From contig OX411547.1 of NCBI GenBank assembly GCA_948146395.1, positions 34,183,868-34,247,867 of the forward strand: a DNA stretch of 64,000 nt, given 5' to 3'. Below, one piece after another: positions 1 through 10,172 of this stretch. The notes beneath the pieces are model-generated. The model had not been told where the DNA came from and searched no databases. It saw only the letters and a list, made by a program, of their open reading frames with translations. The translations under genes were made by a program, and so were the position numbers. Each line of letters begins with the position of its first letter. Position 1 is the stretch's first letter. The stretch is from Fragum whitleyi. Its lineage: Eukaryota > Mollusca > Bivalvia > Cardiida > Cardiidae.

Positions 1-188
1 GGATCCATTATTGTGCTCCAGCCACAGGAATATAACGGAAAGATTGTTGAAATGGACGCTAAACCCGATACTAATAAAATTCACATGATATTCATGTAAA
101 CAAATGCACACTGTCTCCGTTTTGTGATACTATGCTGCATCACAAAAAGATGAGCCTTTATGCGAAATTCCGTGTCCTGTAGCGATTT

Positions 189-1410
189 TTAGCTCCACTG
201 GCCGAAGGCCAGCGAGCTATTGTCATGGCGGTGTGTCCGTCGTGCGTCCGTCCGTCCGTGTGTGCGTAAACTTTTTCTTTAAACATCTTCTCCTCCCAAA
301 CCAATGGGCGGATTTTGATGAAACTTGGTAGAAATGTTCCTTGGGTGACCCTCTTCTAAAATTGTTAAAGAAATTTTGATTGACCCCCAAATATGGGCGT
401 GGCAGGGCGTGGCATTTTTTCACTTTGAAATCTTTAAAAATCTTCTCCTCCCAAACCATTGGGCCAATTTCAATGAAACTTGGCATGGATGTTCCTTGGG
501 TGACCCTTTACCTAAATTGTTCAAGAAATTTTGATTGACCCCCAAATATGGGCATGGCAGGGCGGGGCTTATTTTGAGCCCAAAATCTTTGACATCTCCT
601 CCTGAACCACTGGGCCGATTTCAACCAAACTTCACCAGAATGTATCTGGAGTGACCCTTTTCAAAAATTGTTCCTGAAATTTTGATTGGCCCCAAAATAT
701 GGGTGTGGCAGGGCGAGGCTTATTTTGAGCCCAAAATCTTTGAAAGACATTTCCTCCTGAACCATTGGGCTGATTTCAATGAAACTTTTCCAGAATGTTC
801 ATTGGGCGACCCTCTTCTAAAGTTGTTCAAGAAATTTGGATTGGCCCCCAAATATGGGGGTGTCAGGGTGGGGCTTATTTTGAGCCCGAAATCTTTGAAC
901 AACTACTCCTAAACCACTGGGCCAATTTCAATGAAACTTTACCAGAATGTTCCTTGGGAGACCCTTTCCAAAAGTTGCTCTCAAAATTTTGATTGGCCCA
1001 TAAATATGGGTGTGGGCAGGGTGGGGCTTATTTTGAGCCCGAATTCTTTGAATGACATCTCCTCCTGAATCACTGGGCTGCTTTCAATGAAATTTTACCA
1101 GAATGTTCCTGCTGTGACCCTTTTCTAAAATTGTATGTGAAATATCAATTAGCCCATAAATATTGGCATGTCCGGGTGTGGCTTATTTTGAGTCCGAAAT
1201 CTTTTAACTACATCTCCTGATGAAGGTTGGGCCGATTTCAATGAAACTTGAGAATTTTAGTGCAATGTGAGCCATACCCAGTTAATTAATATAAAAAAGG
1301 TCTTAAGAGATTTCAAAGTGTTGTTTTCATTCAAAGAAAGATTCATTTAATGCGAGTCTAATGATGTTAAAGCCAGTGGAGCGATACAGGCCCTCTTGGG
1401 CCTCTTGTTA
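189..1410 (+). mobile_element. Array-bearing (pearl/Helentron-like) element, ~154-bp unit
   Basis: One end is a short hairpin (CTGGCC-GAA-GGCCAG) followed by a GTCCGTCC-type stretch. The other end reads GCCAGTGGAGCG and then a second hairpin (AGGCCC-tctt-GGGCCT) and CTCTTGTTA. Between them lie about six imperfect copies of a ~154-bp unit, each with 'ctcctcc..aaccaNTGGGCC' and 'atgaaact' motifs. TCCACTGGC near the left and GCCAGTGGA near the right form subterminal inverted repeats. The layout matches the bivalve pearl / non-autonomous Helentron type. No protein is encoded; the open frames here are products of the repeat. Confidence 0.7.
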
Positions 1411-1866
1411 CTGGTTATTATCCATGATAAATGCCCTGGCAGGGAGGAGCCTAAGTAACGGGTCGTTGCACTTAAGGTTAAGGGAAATCAGCTTTTATCT
1501 AAAATAACCTATATCTGAAGAGAGTCGACATAAATAACTCGAGACCTTTAGTCATAGATTGGTAACCAAATCCTCGTAACTTCAATCAAGCTGAAGTTAC
1601 GAGACCTTGGTAACCAAACGACGAAATGTGTTCACTCTCTCAAAGCACGTGAATCCTGAAGGTTTAAGGGTACTGTTATTTGCACGCGTTAACGATGATT
1701 ACCGACTAAAATTTGAAAGAGCCCAAACTATTGAAAAGTAAACTCGCCAAATTACGTCACGGTTAAGCCCCGCCCTGCCAGTTCATTAATTACGCAGAAT
1801 AACGGGACAATTCTGTTCAAAATATTTTATACCACGATGTGTTCTTTTCAGATAGCACCCAATTTA
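1411..1866. other. Non-coding stretch with one small foldback
   Basis: No gene is seen. At about 1558-1616 there is an inverted repeat: TTGGTAACCAA and CGTAACTTCA are mirrored by TGAAGTTACG and TTGGTAACCAA around a short loop. This is probably a small MITE remnant. Confidence 0.5.
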
Positions 1867-2014
1867 ACGGTAGTGGATCCGTAATAGTTCCGCAACGTTT
1901 GGGAAGTAATGAACTTCAACAGTGTTAAGCGAGGTTTCCTAATGATTTTAATTAGGAAACCTCGGTCAACATTGTGAGTTCCGAAATGTTGCGGATTTAG
2001 TACGGGTCCACTAT
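1867..2014. mobile_element. MITE, family with 'GGTAGTGGACCC' ends (copy 1)
   Basis: A near-palindromic element. It begins GGTAGTGGATCCGTAATAG, has a central hairpin (GGTTTCCTAATGA / TTAATTAGGAAACC) and ends ACGGGTCCACTAT. Related copies lie at 17738-17904 and 38441-38602, with a fragment at 22488-22535. The latter copies show TTAA at their outer edges. Confidence 0.7.
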
Positions 2015-2153
2015 CTTGTTTGCCGACGACAATGAAAAGTATGCAATTTGAAAGGACACCGTGAATTTAGACCAGTCTAGAAATTCACAAAAAAACATCA
2101 CACCCACACAGGAAAGGATATCATAAGGACATAACGTCAAATACTGCCAAGTG

Positions 2154-2227
2154 CGTTCAGGATCATCAAACGGTGCAAAGCGGAGTGCAATTGGAAAACT
2201 GTTTGCACCGTTTGATGATCCTAAACG
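2154..2227. mobile_element. Short hairpin MITE with GTTCAGGAT ends (copy 1)
   Basis: Inverted repeat: CAGGATCATCAAACGGTGCA is mirrored by TGCACCGTTTGATGATCC about 30 bp away, with a TGCAAAGCGG..AATTGG core. A second copy is at 10973-11060 and a diverged one at 36795-36917. Confidence 0.7.
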
Positions 2228-2429
2228 CAGGGCTGCTTTCCGTTCAGAAGAGCAAAGCGCTTGCGAACGTAAGCAAACAATTTCCTGCTTTACTATCCTG
2301 AACGTCGTGCTTGCTTGGGGCGCTTGTGATAATCGGCTAGCAACTTCACGAAGAGTGTAGAACTTAGAACAAAATAAATTGCGGACGAGTTGACTTCCGG
2401 TGATTTTCGTTTTCTTCGGATATTCAATC

Positions 2430-3300
2430 ACTTGGGGGCGGGATCTCTGGGCCGATTTCAATGAAACTTGGAATGGATATTCCTTGGGTGGCGCTCAGTT
2501 ATTCAAGAAATTTTGATTGAACCCAAAATTTGGACTAGGCAGGGCGGGGCTAATTTCACCTTTAAAGTAAAAATAAATTCTTTCCAAACCATTGTCCCGA
2601 TTTTGATAAAACCTTGTTGACATTGATGTTCCTTGGCGTGGTAGAGCTGGGCTCATTTTTACTATTACATCTGAACCCTTTGCTGTTTTATCCCTGCTTT
2701 TTACGTGCCTTTGATTTTATAATTTAGAAAACATTGTGAAAAAAGAAGAAATTGCTTCTGACAAGCAATTTCTTCTTTTTCCACACTATTTTCTACCCTA
2801 CTGAATGGTTAATTTTCAAATTAAAGCCTCTTGAAATGTTCGTCTGCAAAACCTTTGAATTTGGACAGGTCAAATTTTTTGTAAAACAGGAAAGGGTTAA
2901 GGAATCTTCTCTACCCACTCATTTTGGTCATATTCAATGAAACTTGCCATGAATATTACCTAATCGCACCTTCACTAAAATTGGTCACGAATTTTTGGTG
3001 GGCCAAAAAATGTAGACGTTGCAGGGCGAGGCCAATTTTCCTTTTGAAATTTCTAAAACCCCTTTTCTTCCGATGAATTTGATTTGTTTCATTAAATCTT
3101 GGCATGGATGTTGCTTGGGTGTTCCTTTACTCAGATTGTCCGAAAAATGTGTTTAGAATGACCTACTTATTGCATTCACCTTCATGTTGGCGATAAGATG
3201 AATAAAGGTTATGCCTGAGTTAGTGGTGATTGGGTATTTTGGTGCAATGTGGGCAAGACTCGGCAAGTCATTACAAAATAGATTACAAAGGTGATAAACG
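2430..3300. mobile_element. Degenerate copy of the 154-bp-unit element
   Basis: Segments at 2435-2660 and 2920-3270 match the unit of the 189-1410 element ('atttcaatgaaactt', 'ttgattga', 'gcagggcgggg'). They also match its tail ('ttttggtgcaatgtg'). The copy is split by the TTAA MITE at 2673-2900 and has lost clear ends. Confidence 0.5.
2673..2900. mobile_element. TTAA-type MITE with AAGAAATTGCTT hairpin (copy 1)
   Basis: The left end (AACCCTTTGCTG) and right end (CAGGAAAGGGTTAA) are inverted repeats. Inside is a strong hairpin, GAAGAAATTGCTT-ctgac-AAGCAATTTCTTC. A second full copy lies at 7490-7715 and a partial inverted one at 4065-4210. Isolated hairpins of this family are at about 16434-16478, 51473-51516 and 59646-59700. 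Confidence 0.65.
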
Positions 3301-3615
3301 CTGTTACATGAAAAAAAATGTTGTTAGAATAAACGTCTCCAGGTTAAAAATCTCTTATCGTTTATTCGGTACCAAAATGACTTGTTTAATGCAACTTTAG
3401 CGACAAAGTAATTTACTGAGCTTTGGTTATCAAGAATACAACTGCAGTACATTTCATTAGAAACGAGATTGAATGTGATTTTAAAGGTTTTATTGACTTT
3501 CTGTTTGCGAATCCAGAGTTGTCAGACTACTTTCACACAGTATATTGATTATTATCATTTTTTAAACAAATGTTGAAAAGCGTGTAATAAAGTGATATCT
3601 CCCATCTTTATCAGT
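3301..3615. other. AT-rich non-coding stretch
   Basis: No coding signal, repeat structure or RNA gene was recognised here. Confidence 0.4.
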
Positions 3616-3627
3616 CAAATCATTCGA

Positions 3628-3905
3628 GCCGCCACCAGAGCGCAGTTGGTTAGGCATAAGACTTTCAATCTGGAAGTCGTGGGTTCGATCCCCGGTGGCG
3701 GCAAATATCCTTTCCGACGTTTGTCTCTTACCAATGGGTTGATATAATCGTAAACCTATGTGAGATAGCAGTCGGAGGCTAGGAAAGGGTGTAATGGTAG
3801 TACGGGTGAAAGAAATACCAGAAATCCATTGTTAGGTGCTCCGGCCGCCGCGATATAACTGCGAAATTGTTGAAAGCGGCGAAAAACCCATTCAAACTAA
3901 CAAAA
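3628..3905 (+). mobile_element. tRNA-derived SINE, full length, 12-bp target duplication
   Basis: The first 75 bases are tRNA-like: GCCGCCA pairs with TGGCGGC, there is an A-box-like GCGCAGTTGG and a B-box GGGTTCGATCC. A body follows that is shared with several other copies in the window ('gagatagcag..gaggctagg', 'aaataccag', 'ggtgctccggccgcc', 'gcggcg..aaaccc'). The element is flanked by a perfect 12-bp duplication, CAAATCATTCGA, at 3616-3627 and 3906-3917. That duplication sets both boundaries and indicates a fairly recent insertion. The conserved tail with GGCGTTAAAC-like sequence in sister copies resembles widespread mollusc SINE tails; this is from memory, not a search. Confidence 0.85.
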
Positions 3906-4064
3906 CAAATCATTCGAAAGTGTTTTGTAATACACGTGCATGGTTGATCTCTTTTCTGCCATATTAGGCATAGATTTCGAGATATCAAAACGAAAAAAAC
4001 ATATTTTCTAACGAATAAACTTGTTCATGTGTGTTTCAAACATACGCGTTTATTTACGGTGCTT

Positions 4065-4210
4065 TTAACCCTTTCCTGTTTTACAAAGTTTTGGACCTGT
4101 CCAAATTCAAAGGTTTTGCAGACGAAAATTTAAAGTGGATTGAATTTGAAAAATAACCATGCAGTAGGGTAGAAAATAGTGTGAAAAAAAAAAGAAATTG
4201 CTTGTCAAGT
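4065..4210. mobile_element. TTAA-type MITE, partial inverted copy
   Basis: Starts TTAACCCTTTCCTGTTTTAC, the complement of the right end of the 2673-2900 element. It ends within the AAGAAATTGCTTGTCAAG hairpin arm. It lies just downstream of the stop codon of the tau-like gene on the minus strand. Confidence 0.6.
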
Positions 4211-4296
4211 GAATCAGCGCAAAAGTATTGTACCTTACTACCCTCGGAAGTTAAACAATCAATTTGTCTTGTTAGAAAAAAAAATTCTTCGACTCA

Positions 4297-4529
4297 TCAA
4301 AAGAACGGAAACTTGTGTTCCACATCGTTCGCAGTTGTCTTTCTTGTGATAGTTCTTGACGGGTCCGGTTTGGGGAAATCCACTTTCGATTTGGCATCTA
4401 TTTTTAGACGATCAACTTTCACATACGTCCCCGAACCTGTTCTCTCGACGTTTTTGTAATTGTCTACACGGGAATTTTTGGTCATCTTTATCCTTTTGGC
4501 CACATCTACTTTTGAGGTTCTGTCAATCG
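4297..4529 (-). CDS. Tau/MAP-like gene, last coding exon
   Basis: This exon encodes the C-terminus of a microtubule-associated protein related to tau/MAP2/MAP4. Reading from the acceptor (TTTATTAG before 4529), a two-base remainder is followed by 77 codons ending in a stop at 4297. The exon contains one tau-like repeat. Its recognisable positions are VDNYKN-V, a G-x-Y-V-x-V stretch, and K-I-D-A-K-S-K-V followed by FPKPD. The repeat is clearly paralogous to that in exon 7933-8100, with matching RIKMTKN and DNYKN blocks, so the two probably arose by exon duplication. A nearer AG (GACAG) would leave the wrong phase, so TTAG was chosen. The repeats would be expected to bind microtubules. The 3' UTR is not defined; a minus-strand AATAAA lies near 4050. 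The splice call is inferred. Confidence 0.7.
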
Positions 4530-5007
4530 CTAATAAAGATAATAACTTTGTGAAGGCGTTTCTTAATTAGTACATAAAACAGAAATAATTTAAGAATGAA
4601 TTCTTGCTATCAAATATAGACTGCAATTTCAAGTTTCATTCACTCGTACATTTAAAATTGTTGGAAACGTAATGCATATGTTATTATGAATACTCATAAG
4701 ATCTATCGATACATAGAATCAATCCGTGTCTACATTTATAATAATTATAATAAAAAAAATAGGAAAAAAAAAAACAAACAAAAAAAACAAAAACATGACG
4801 TTGATCACGATAGTCTTGAAATAGATATGGCCTTAATTACAGGAAAACGTTTGAGGCATGTTACCCCTTTTTGTACGTGTGAAAACAAGCAAAGCCGGGT
4901 ACAATTTTTAAATTTTCGCAAACAATTTTTGAGCCCTTAACGCAGGACTTTACGTTAGTTCTGCGCCCTGGCCCAAATATAAAGAAAAGCCATTTGGCCT
5001 TTTTTTA
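4530..5007. other. Intronic stretch of the tau-like gene, A-rich
   Basis: Contains an A-rich run near 4748-4795. No other feature is recognised. Confidence 0.4.
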
Positions 5008-5893
5008 GCTCACCTGAGCACAAAGTGCTCAAGGTGAGCTACTGTGATCGTACAATGCCCGTCGTCAGTCGTGCGGTGTGCGTCGTCCATAATTTCTTAA
5101 AACATCGTCTCCTCCTAAACCAGTGGGCCAATCTTTATGAAACTTGGCAGGGATGTTCCTTGGGTCAAGCTCTACCAAAGTTGTTCAAATAAATGAAATC
5201 CACCCTTAACTCTCCCTTTACCCTTAACAAAAAGGGTGAAAATATGAAAATCTTTTTCTCTAAAACCAGATGGCAGACAGCTTTCATATTTGGTATGCAG
5301 CATCATCTAGTGGACCTCTACCAAGTTTGTTCATATCAAGACCCTGGGGTCATATTTGGGATCCACCTGGGCACAACCCTTTTTACAAAGAGCTAAATCC
5401 TTTAAAAATCTTCTCTGAAACCAGATGACATGCGGCTTTCACATTTGGTATGCAACATCACCTAGTGGGCCTCTAACAAGTTTGTTCATATCAAGCCCCT
5501 GGGGTCATATTTGGGCTCCACCCGGGCGAATCCCTTTTAGCTCTTCTTAGCACGAAGGGTTAAAAACGAAAATCGTCAAAAATCTTCTTCTCTGAAACCA
5601 GAGGGCACACAGCTTTTATAATTTGTATGTAGCATCATCTAGTGGGCCTCTACCAAGTTTGTTGATATCAAGCCCCAGGGGTCACATTTGGGCTTCACCC
5701 GGGTGCATCCTTTTTTACATAGAATCAAAGAGTGAAATGGCATATCCTTCTATCTCTTGGCTGAAAACATTCTAGGGTATTGATCTTATGAAGAAATTAT
5801 CTCCTTGTTGACATCTTTCTATTTAATTAATGTAATGTACCAGGGTCAAAGGGACTCAGGTGAGCGATCTAGGACCATCGTGGTCCTCTTGTT
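5008..5893 (+). mobile_element. Array-bearing element with GCTCACCTGAGC end, ~155-170-bp unit
   Basis: It begins TTAGCTCACCTGAGCAC with a nested hairpin (GAGCAC-aaa-GTGCTC flanked by CTCACCT/AGGTGAG). A CGTCGTC-type stretch follows, then about three units with 'accagatgNca', 'catcatctagtgg' and 'tcatatttggg'. It ends CTCAGGTGAGCGAT with a GGACCA-tcg-TGGTCC hairpin and CTCTTGTTTT. GCTCACCTGAG and CTCAGGTGAGC are subterminal inverted repeats. Same architecture as 189-1410 but unrelated unit sequence. Confidence 0.7.
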
Positions 5894-5895
5894 TT

Positions 5896-7207
5896 AGATC
5901 ACCTGAGCTATTGTGTTCTATCAATGTCCGTCTGTCCGTCACGGCGTCAACAATTTCTTTAAACGACATCTCCTCCTAAACATCTGAGTCAAACTCGGGA
6001 GAAATATTCCTTAGTTGGTCCCTTATAAAAATTGCTAAAATGGAAAGGATCCGTGCCATATCACGGGAAAAGGGGCCTTAATGATAATTTTCTTGTTGAC
6101 ACTATAGAAGCCACAAATAAAGCCCAATTGTCATGAAAATTTGTCAGAATGTTCGTTAGGTCTCAAGGATGAACCCCATTGAAAATGGAAAGGAACCGTG
6201 CCATATCACAGAAAAGGGGCCTTAATGACATTTTTTGTTTACACTCTATAAGCCACAAATATGGTCCAATCATCATGAAACCTTGTCAGAATGTTTGTTA
6301 GGTCATGAGGATGAGCTTTATTGAAAATGGGAAGGATACATTCCATATCAAGGGAAAGGGGGCCTTAATGACAATTTTCTTGTTTACACTCTTGTGGCCA
6401 AAAATATGGTCCAATCTACATGAAACTTGGTCAGAATGTTTGCTATCCTATGGAAAATGGGAAGGATTCGTGCCTTATCATGGGAAAAGGGGCCTTAATG
6501 ACAATTTTCTTGTTGACACTCTAGTGGCCACAAATATGGCCCAAACTTAATGAAACTAAATTAGAATGTTTGTCAGGTCTCAAGGATGAACCCTATTGAA
6601 AATGGAAAGGTTTCGTGCCATATCACGGGAATGGGGGCCTTAATGACAATATTTTTTGTTTACATTCTAAAAGCCACAAATATGGTCCAATCATCATGAA
6701 ACTTGGTCAGAATGATTGTTAGGTCATGAGGATGAGCTGTATTGAAAATGGGAAGGATCCGTGCCACATCACGGGAAAAGGGGCCTTAATATCAACTTTC
6801 TTGTAAGCGCTCCAGACGCCATATATATGGTCCAATCTTCATGAAACTTGGTCAAAATATTTGCCAGTCACAAGAATGAAGTCTGTTGAAAATGGGAAGG
6901 ATTCATGCCAAATCACAGGAAAAGGAGTCTTAATGAAAATTTACTTGAAATAACTCTAATGGCCACAAATATGGCTTACACTTTGTGAAACTTGGTTTTA
7001 TTTAAAAATTATCTTCTTTATGACATCTGCCTTTTTAATTGATGTGATGTCCCAGTGATCAAAGAGACTCTAGGACCACCATGGTCCTCTTGTCTCACTT
7101 TGTACTACTAAATAATTGATTGCATTTGATCTTCTTCTCTGGGACATTAGACATTACCAAAACATTACTCAGGTGAGCGATTTAGGGCCCTCATGGTCCT
7201 CTTGGTT
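5896..7207 (+). mobile_element. Array-bearing element, ~145-bp unit, with two tail copies
   Basis: The head (GATCACCTGAGC, then GTCCGTCTGTCCG) follows directly after the previous element. About seven units follow, each with 'GTGCCATATCACGGGAAAAGG' variants and 'CACAAATATGG'. Two tail hairpins are present. The first is at about 7064-7094 (GGACCA-cca-TGGTCCTCTTG). The second is at 7170-7207 (CAGGTGAGCGAT.., GGGCCCTCATGGTCCTCTTGG, then poly-T). The frame open at 6305-6550 is part of the array and is not a gene. Confidence 0.65.
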
Positions 7208-7489
7208 TTTTTTTTTTTTTTTTTTTTTTTTCGAAAAATATGAATGGGATTGATGCGATTATGGGAGCTTTTGAAGTTTTAAATAATTGACAGCAGTGAT
7301 CTGTCAGTTATGTCTTTTTTTCTATGCCACCGCCTCCATATATCGGGCCATATATTTTAACACTGTATGTCCGTCTGTTTGTTTTCAAGACTGCAAACTA
7401 AACATTTCCCTGTTATTTAACACTTTTCAAGCTAAAGTGTCCTAATTTGGCAAAATGGTCCCTTTCATCAATTGTCATCTATTAATTAA

Positions 7490-7715
7490 ACATTTGCTGT
7501 TTAATCCCTGCTTTTTACGTGCCTTTGATTTTATGATTGAGAAAACATTGTGAAAAAAGAAGAAATTGCTTCTGCCAAGCAATTTCTTCTTTTTCCACAC
7601 TTTTTTCTACCCTACTGAATGGTTATTTTTTCAAATTAAATCCACTTTAAATTTTCGTCTGCAAATCCTTTGAATTTGGACAGGTCCAAAATTTTGTAAA
7701 ACAGGAAAGGGTTAA
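7490..7715. mobile_element. TTAA-type MITE with AAGAAATTGCTT hairpin (copy 2)
   Basis: Nearly collinear with 2673-2900: 'tccctgctttttacgtgcc', the GAAGAAATTGCTT/AAGCAATTTCTTC hairpin, 'ctaccctactgaatgg' and a terminal CAGGAAAGGGTTAA. Confidence 0.7.
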
Positions 7716-7849
7716 GGCTGAGGTGAACTGATAAGGTCAATGTCAATTATTGAGGCGAAACTAATAAAAAAATGCTATTTCGGAAACCTACGAGTCTTAT
7801 CAAAACATCTTGCTTTTTCGAGAATCTGTTACTGGCATTACTCTCTTAC

Positions 7850-7922
7850 CATTCGGCACATCACTCGGCCATTTCCGTAAACTGCCGTTGATCGTGTGAT
7901 TGGCCGAGTGACCTTCCGAATG
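7850..7922. mobile_element. Short Mutator-like MITE at a splice donor, 10-bp TSD
   Basis: A 73-bp palindromic element, CATTCGG...CCGAATG, with CACTCGGCCA mirrored by TGGCCGAGTG. It is flanked by a direct duplication ACTCTCTTAC at 7840-7849 and 7923-7932. Read on the minus strand, that duplication is GTAAGAGAGT, the 5' splice site of the tau-like exon at 7933-8100. The longer relative at 8163-8607 has a 9-bp duplication, so a Mutator-like (MULE) origin is likely. Confidence 0.8.
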
Positions 7923-7932
7923 ACTCTCTTAC

Positions 7933-8100
7933 CTGTAGTGTCTGATTTAGGAAACCCCACTTTGGATTTGGCATCAATCTTAACCCTGTCAACTATCACG
8001 TAGGTGCCTGTGTCGGTTCTCTCGATATTTTTGTAGTTATCTACTCTGGCATTCTTTGTCATCTTAATTCTACTTGCCACGTTTACTTTAGATTGTCTCT
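7933..8100 (-). CDS. Tau/MAP-like gene, penultimate coding exon
   Basis: A 168-nt internal exon, phase 1 at both ends, encoding one divergent tau-type microtubule-binding repeat. Visible positions are a basic R-I-K-M-T-K-N block, A-R-V-D-N-Y-K-N-I, T-G-T-Y-V-I-V, then K-I-D-A-K-S-K-V and FPKSD. The acceptor is TTAGTCACAG (before 8100). The donor is CTACAG|GTAAGAG (after 7933). The 5' splice site exists twice because a MITE at 7850-7922 duplicated it. Translation stays open through the MITE on the minus strand, so an 83-nt longer exon is possible but would change the phase for the next exon. Family assignment rests on the spacing of conserved N, G, V and K-x-D/K-S-K positions, not on a search. 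Confidence 0.75.
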
Positions 8101-8162
8101 CTGTGACTAAATTGTCAAAAACAATAGACAGTTACACCTAATCTCTTAGACATGGGATTTTG

Positions 8163-8607
8163 CATTCGAAACATCACTCGGCCATTTCCGTAAACTGCAA
8201 CATACCTCGGATGTAAGGCGGATGGGTATGTATTAAAATTGTGCATTTTGTTAGGCGGAAATAGTGTAAGAAAAAATATAGCACTGTAGATTTATATCTT
8301 TCACAGTAAATAAAGGCTGAAAAATCTTAATTTTTGAGAATGACGAATCATTCTCAAAAATTAAGATTTTTCAGCCGTTATTTATGGATCTAAAGATATT
8401 TATATAAGGATACGATGCTTTCACGTCAGTGACATTAAACGAGTAGCGTTGGCGACGTCGAATGTTTTCACTCACAGTTTCGAGGGCTAACGCCATTTTA
8501 ACTGACGTCATCGAGTATTTCCAAGGTTTTCCCGTATTTTTTTTTAAATAGTCCGACTATGTACATCCGAGGTTGATCGTGAGATTGGCCGAGTGGTGTT
8601 CTGAATG
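8163..8607. mobile_element. Mutator-like MITE, 445 bp, 9-bp TSD
   Basis: Begins CATTCGAAACATCACTCGG and ends GGCCGAGTGGTGTTCTGAATG, with the ends inverted. A perfect internal hairpin spans about 8318-8377 (GGCTGAAAAATC.. / ..GATTTTTCAGCC). The flanks carry the 9-bp duplication GGGATTTTG at 8154-8162 and 8608-8616. It lies in the intron upstream of exon 7933-8100 (minus strand) and is the longer sister of the 7850-7922 element. Confidence 0.85.
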
Positions 8608-8616
8608 GGGATTTTG

Positions 8617-9059
8617 TTCAAGACATCAAATTAACACGATCGTGACATTTTCACTGCGTGTGAACAAACATGGAGCATCCTGTACAGTCAAACAGTACTG
8701 TAAGACTATTGGCTGTCCAACCGAAGATAAGCAATGACCTTATCTATCTATAGAGCGCAAAGTGAAATCTGGTCAGACTGTGCAGATGCCAATGCATGCC
8801 ATAGAATTTGCTTTGCACAGATATAAACTTGTTGGAAATGTCACGCACAGGTTCATTTGAAATAAACAGTACGCCCTATTTTGGAAAATAAATACTGGCA
8901 TTTAAAAACAAGAAAAGTCGTTGTTGTCCCTTGGTGGGTAACCAAAACGTTTGCATAAGCTGTATAGTAGTGGCATAATCTAAGAAAAAGTTTGACATAC
9001 TTGTCGCAGAATTCAACATCGCATTTCCGATCTAGAGAGGTTTTCGGTTGAATCAGATT
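8617..9059. other. Intronic stretch, no feature recognised
   Basis: No coding signal or repeat boundary is seen. It continues into the foldback repeat at 9060. Confidence 0.35.
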
Positions 9060-9560
9060 CGTCGTGAAGTAGAATACTATTTTCTTTAATGCTTTTCGGC
9101 GCCACTCGTGAAAATATAGCTTTTGTTGTTCACTCAATGAAATATAAATCGATCATACACTGAAACAAACGATTATCCTCTATTTCTTTAATGCTTTTCG
9201 GTGGTTTATCGAGAAATAACGGTAGATCATCACTTGATAATCTCACCGCAAAAGCAGTGAAATTATCAAAATTTTATACCCTGCTTCTGTGCATTTCATC
9301 CTATCTGACGTCATCTATGCGGGGCGAAATAAGTGATGTCCCAATGAACGTTGCATGGCAATCACGCGCAAAATGACGCCCTTTTTTCGCATTTAAGAAA
9401 TAGAATAATCGGGTTTTTTTCGTGTACGATCGATTTATGTTTCGTTTCGTGAACAACAAAAGCTTTATTTTCACTCTCTCGTGAAAATATAGCTTTTGTT
9501 GTTCACTCAATAAAATATAAATCGATCTTACACTGAAACAAACGATTATCCTCTATTTCT
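9060..9560. mobile_element. Foldback repeat (copy A)
   Basis: 'CACTCGTGAAAATATAGC..GTTGTTCACTC' occurs at both ends (about 9105-9135 and 9475-9510), with a centre containing 'GACGTCATCTATGCGGGGCG'. An inverted related copy lies at 35660-36090, including the same centre. Short minus-strand frames here simply read the repeat ends. Confidence 0.6.
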
Positions 9561-9740
9561 TCGCCTAAAATCAACCTTTCGCCCGACTATGTCACCAAGA
9601 TCGTCAACAATCGGTATCCTCGGTGCTTTTTTTTTATTTTATTTTTTTACTAACAATAGCTTCGTTCAAGCTCGAGCTACAAGGTTTAGATAGCCAAATG
9701 ACTACACTGGTAAATCGGGTGATTAAGAACACCATAAAAT

Positions 9741-10160
9741 TGACATGGTGAAAAATTTTGAAATGGTTTTTGAATGAAAATGAATTAGTGCGATGAGTGA
9801 GTTTGAGCAAAATTCAAGGGGGGAATATACAATATCGCCAATTGTTTAATTGTATGAAATTAGCGACATTTTGTTACTGCCCCCCCCCCCCCCATAAAAT
9901 CAAGTTTACATGCTTTTCTCTACTGGTGTTTTCACGGACTCTATCGCTAAAAGTCCGCACCAGCCATTAAAATCATACAATAATTTTTTAATGAAACAAG
10001 GATCGTTTTAAACCGTATTTGGAAGCATAATTTGAATAATTTTCGAGCGTTTTTGAATGATGTGAGTGTTTGATTTGCATTAAAAGAAGCACTGAGCGCG
10101 TGAGTTTAAATGGTTTTGGTTGAAATGAGTGTCCATTTCACGATGGTAATAACTGTAATA
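9741..10160. repeat. Intronic segment duplicated at 11116-11493
   Basis: The block ends 'gaaatgagtgtccatttcacgatggtaataactgta' immediately beside the donor of exon 10173-10532. A diverged copy with the same order of motifs lies 1.35 kb away (11116-11493), ending 'gatgagtgtcaatttcacgatgttactaactgta'. It also holds a C-run at about 9880-9893. Confidence 0.55.
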
Positions 10161-10172
10161 TAAATCACTTAC

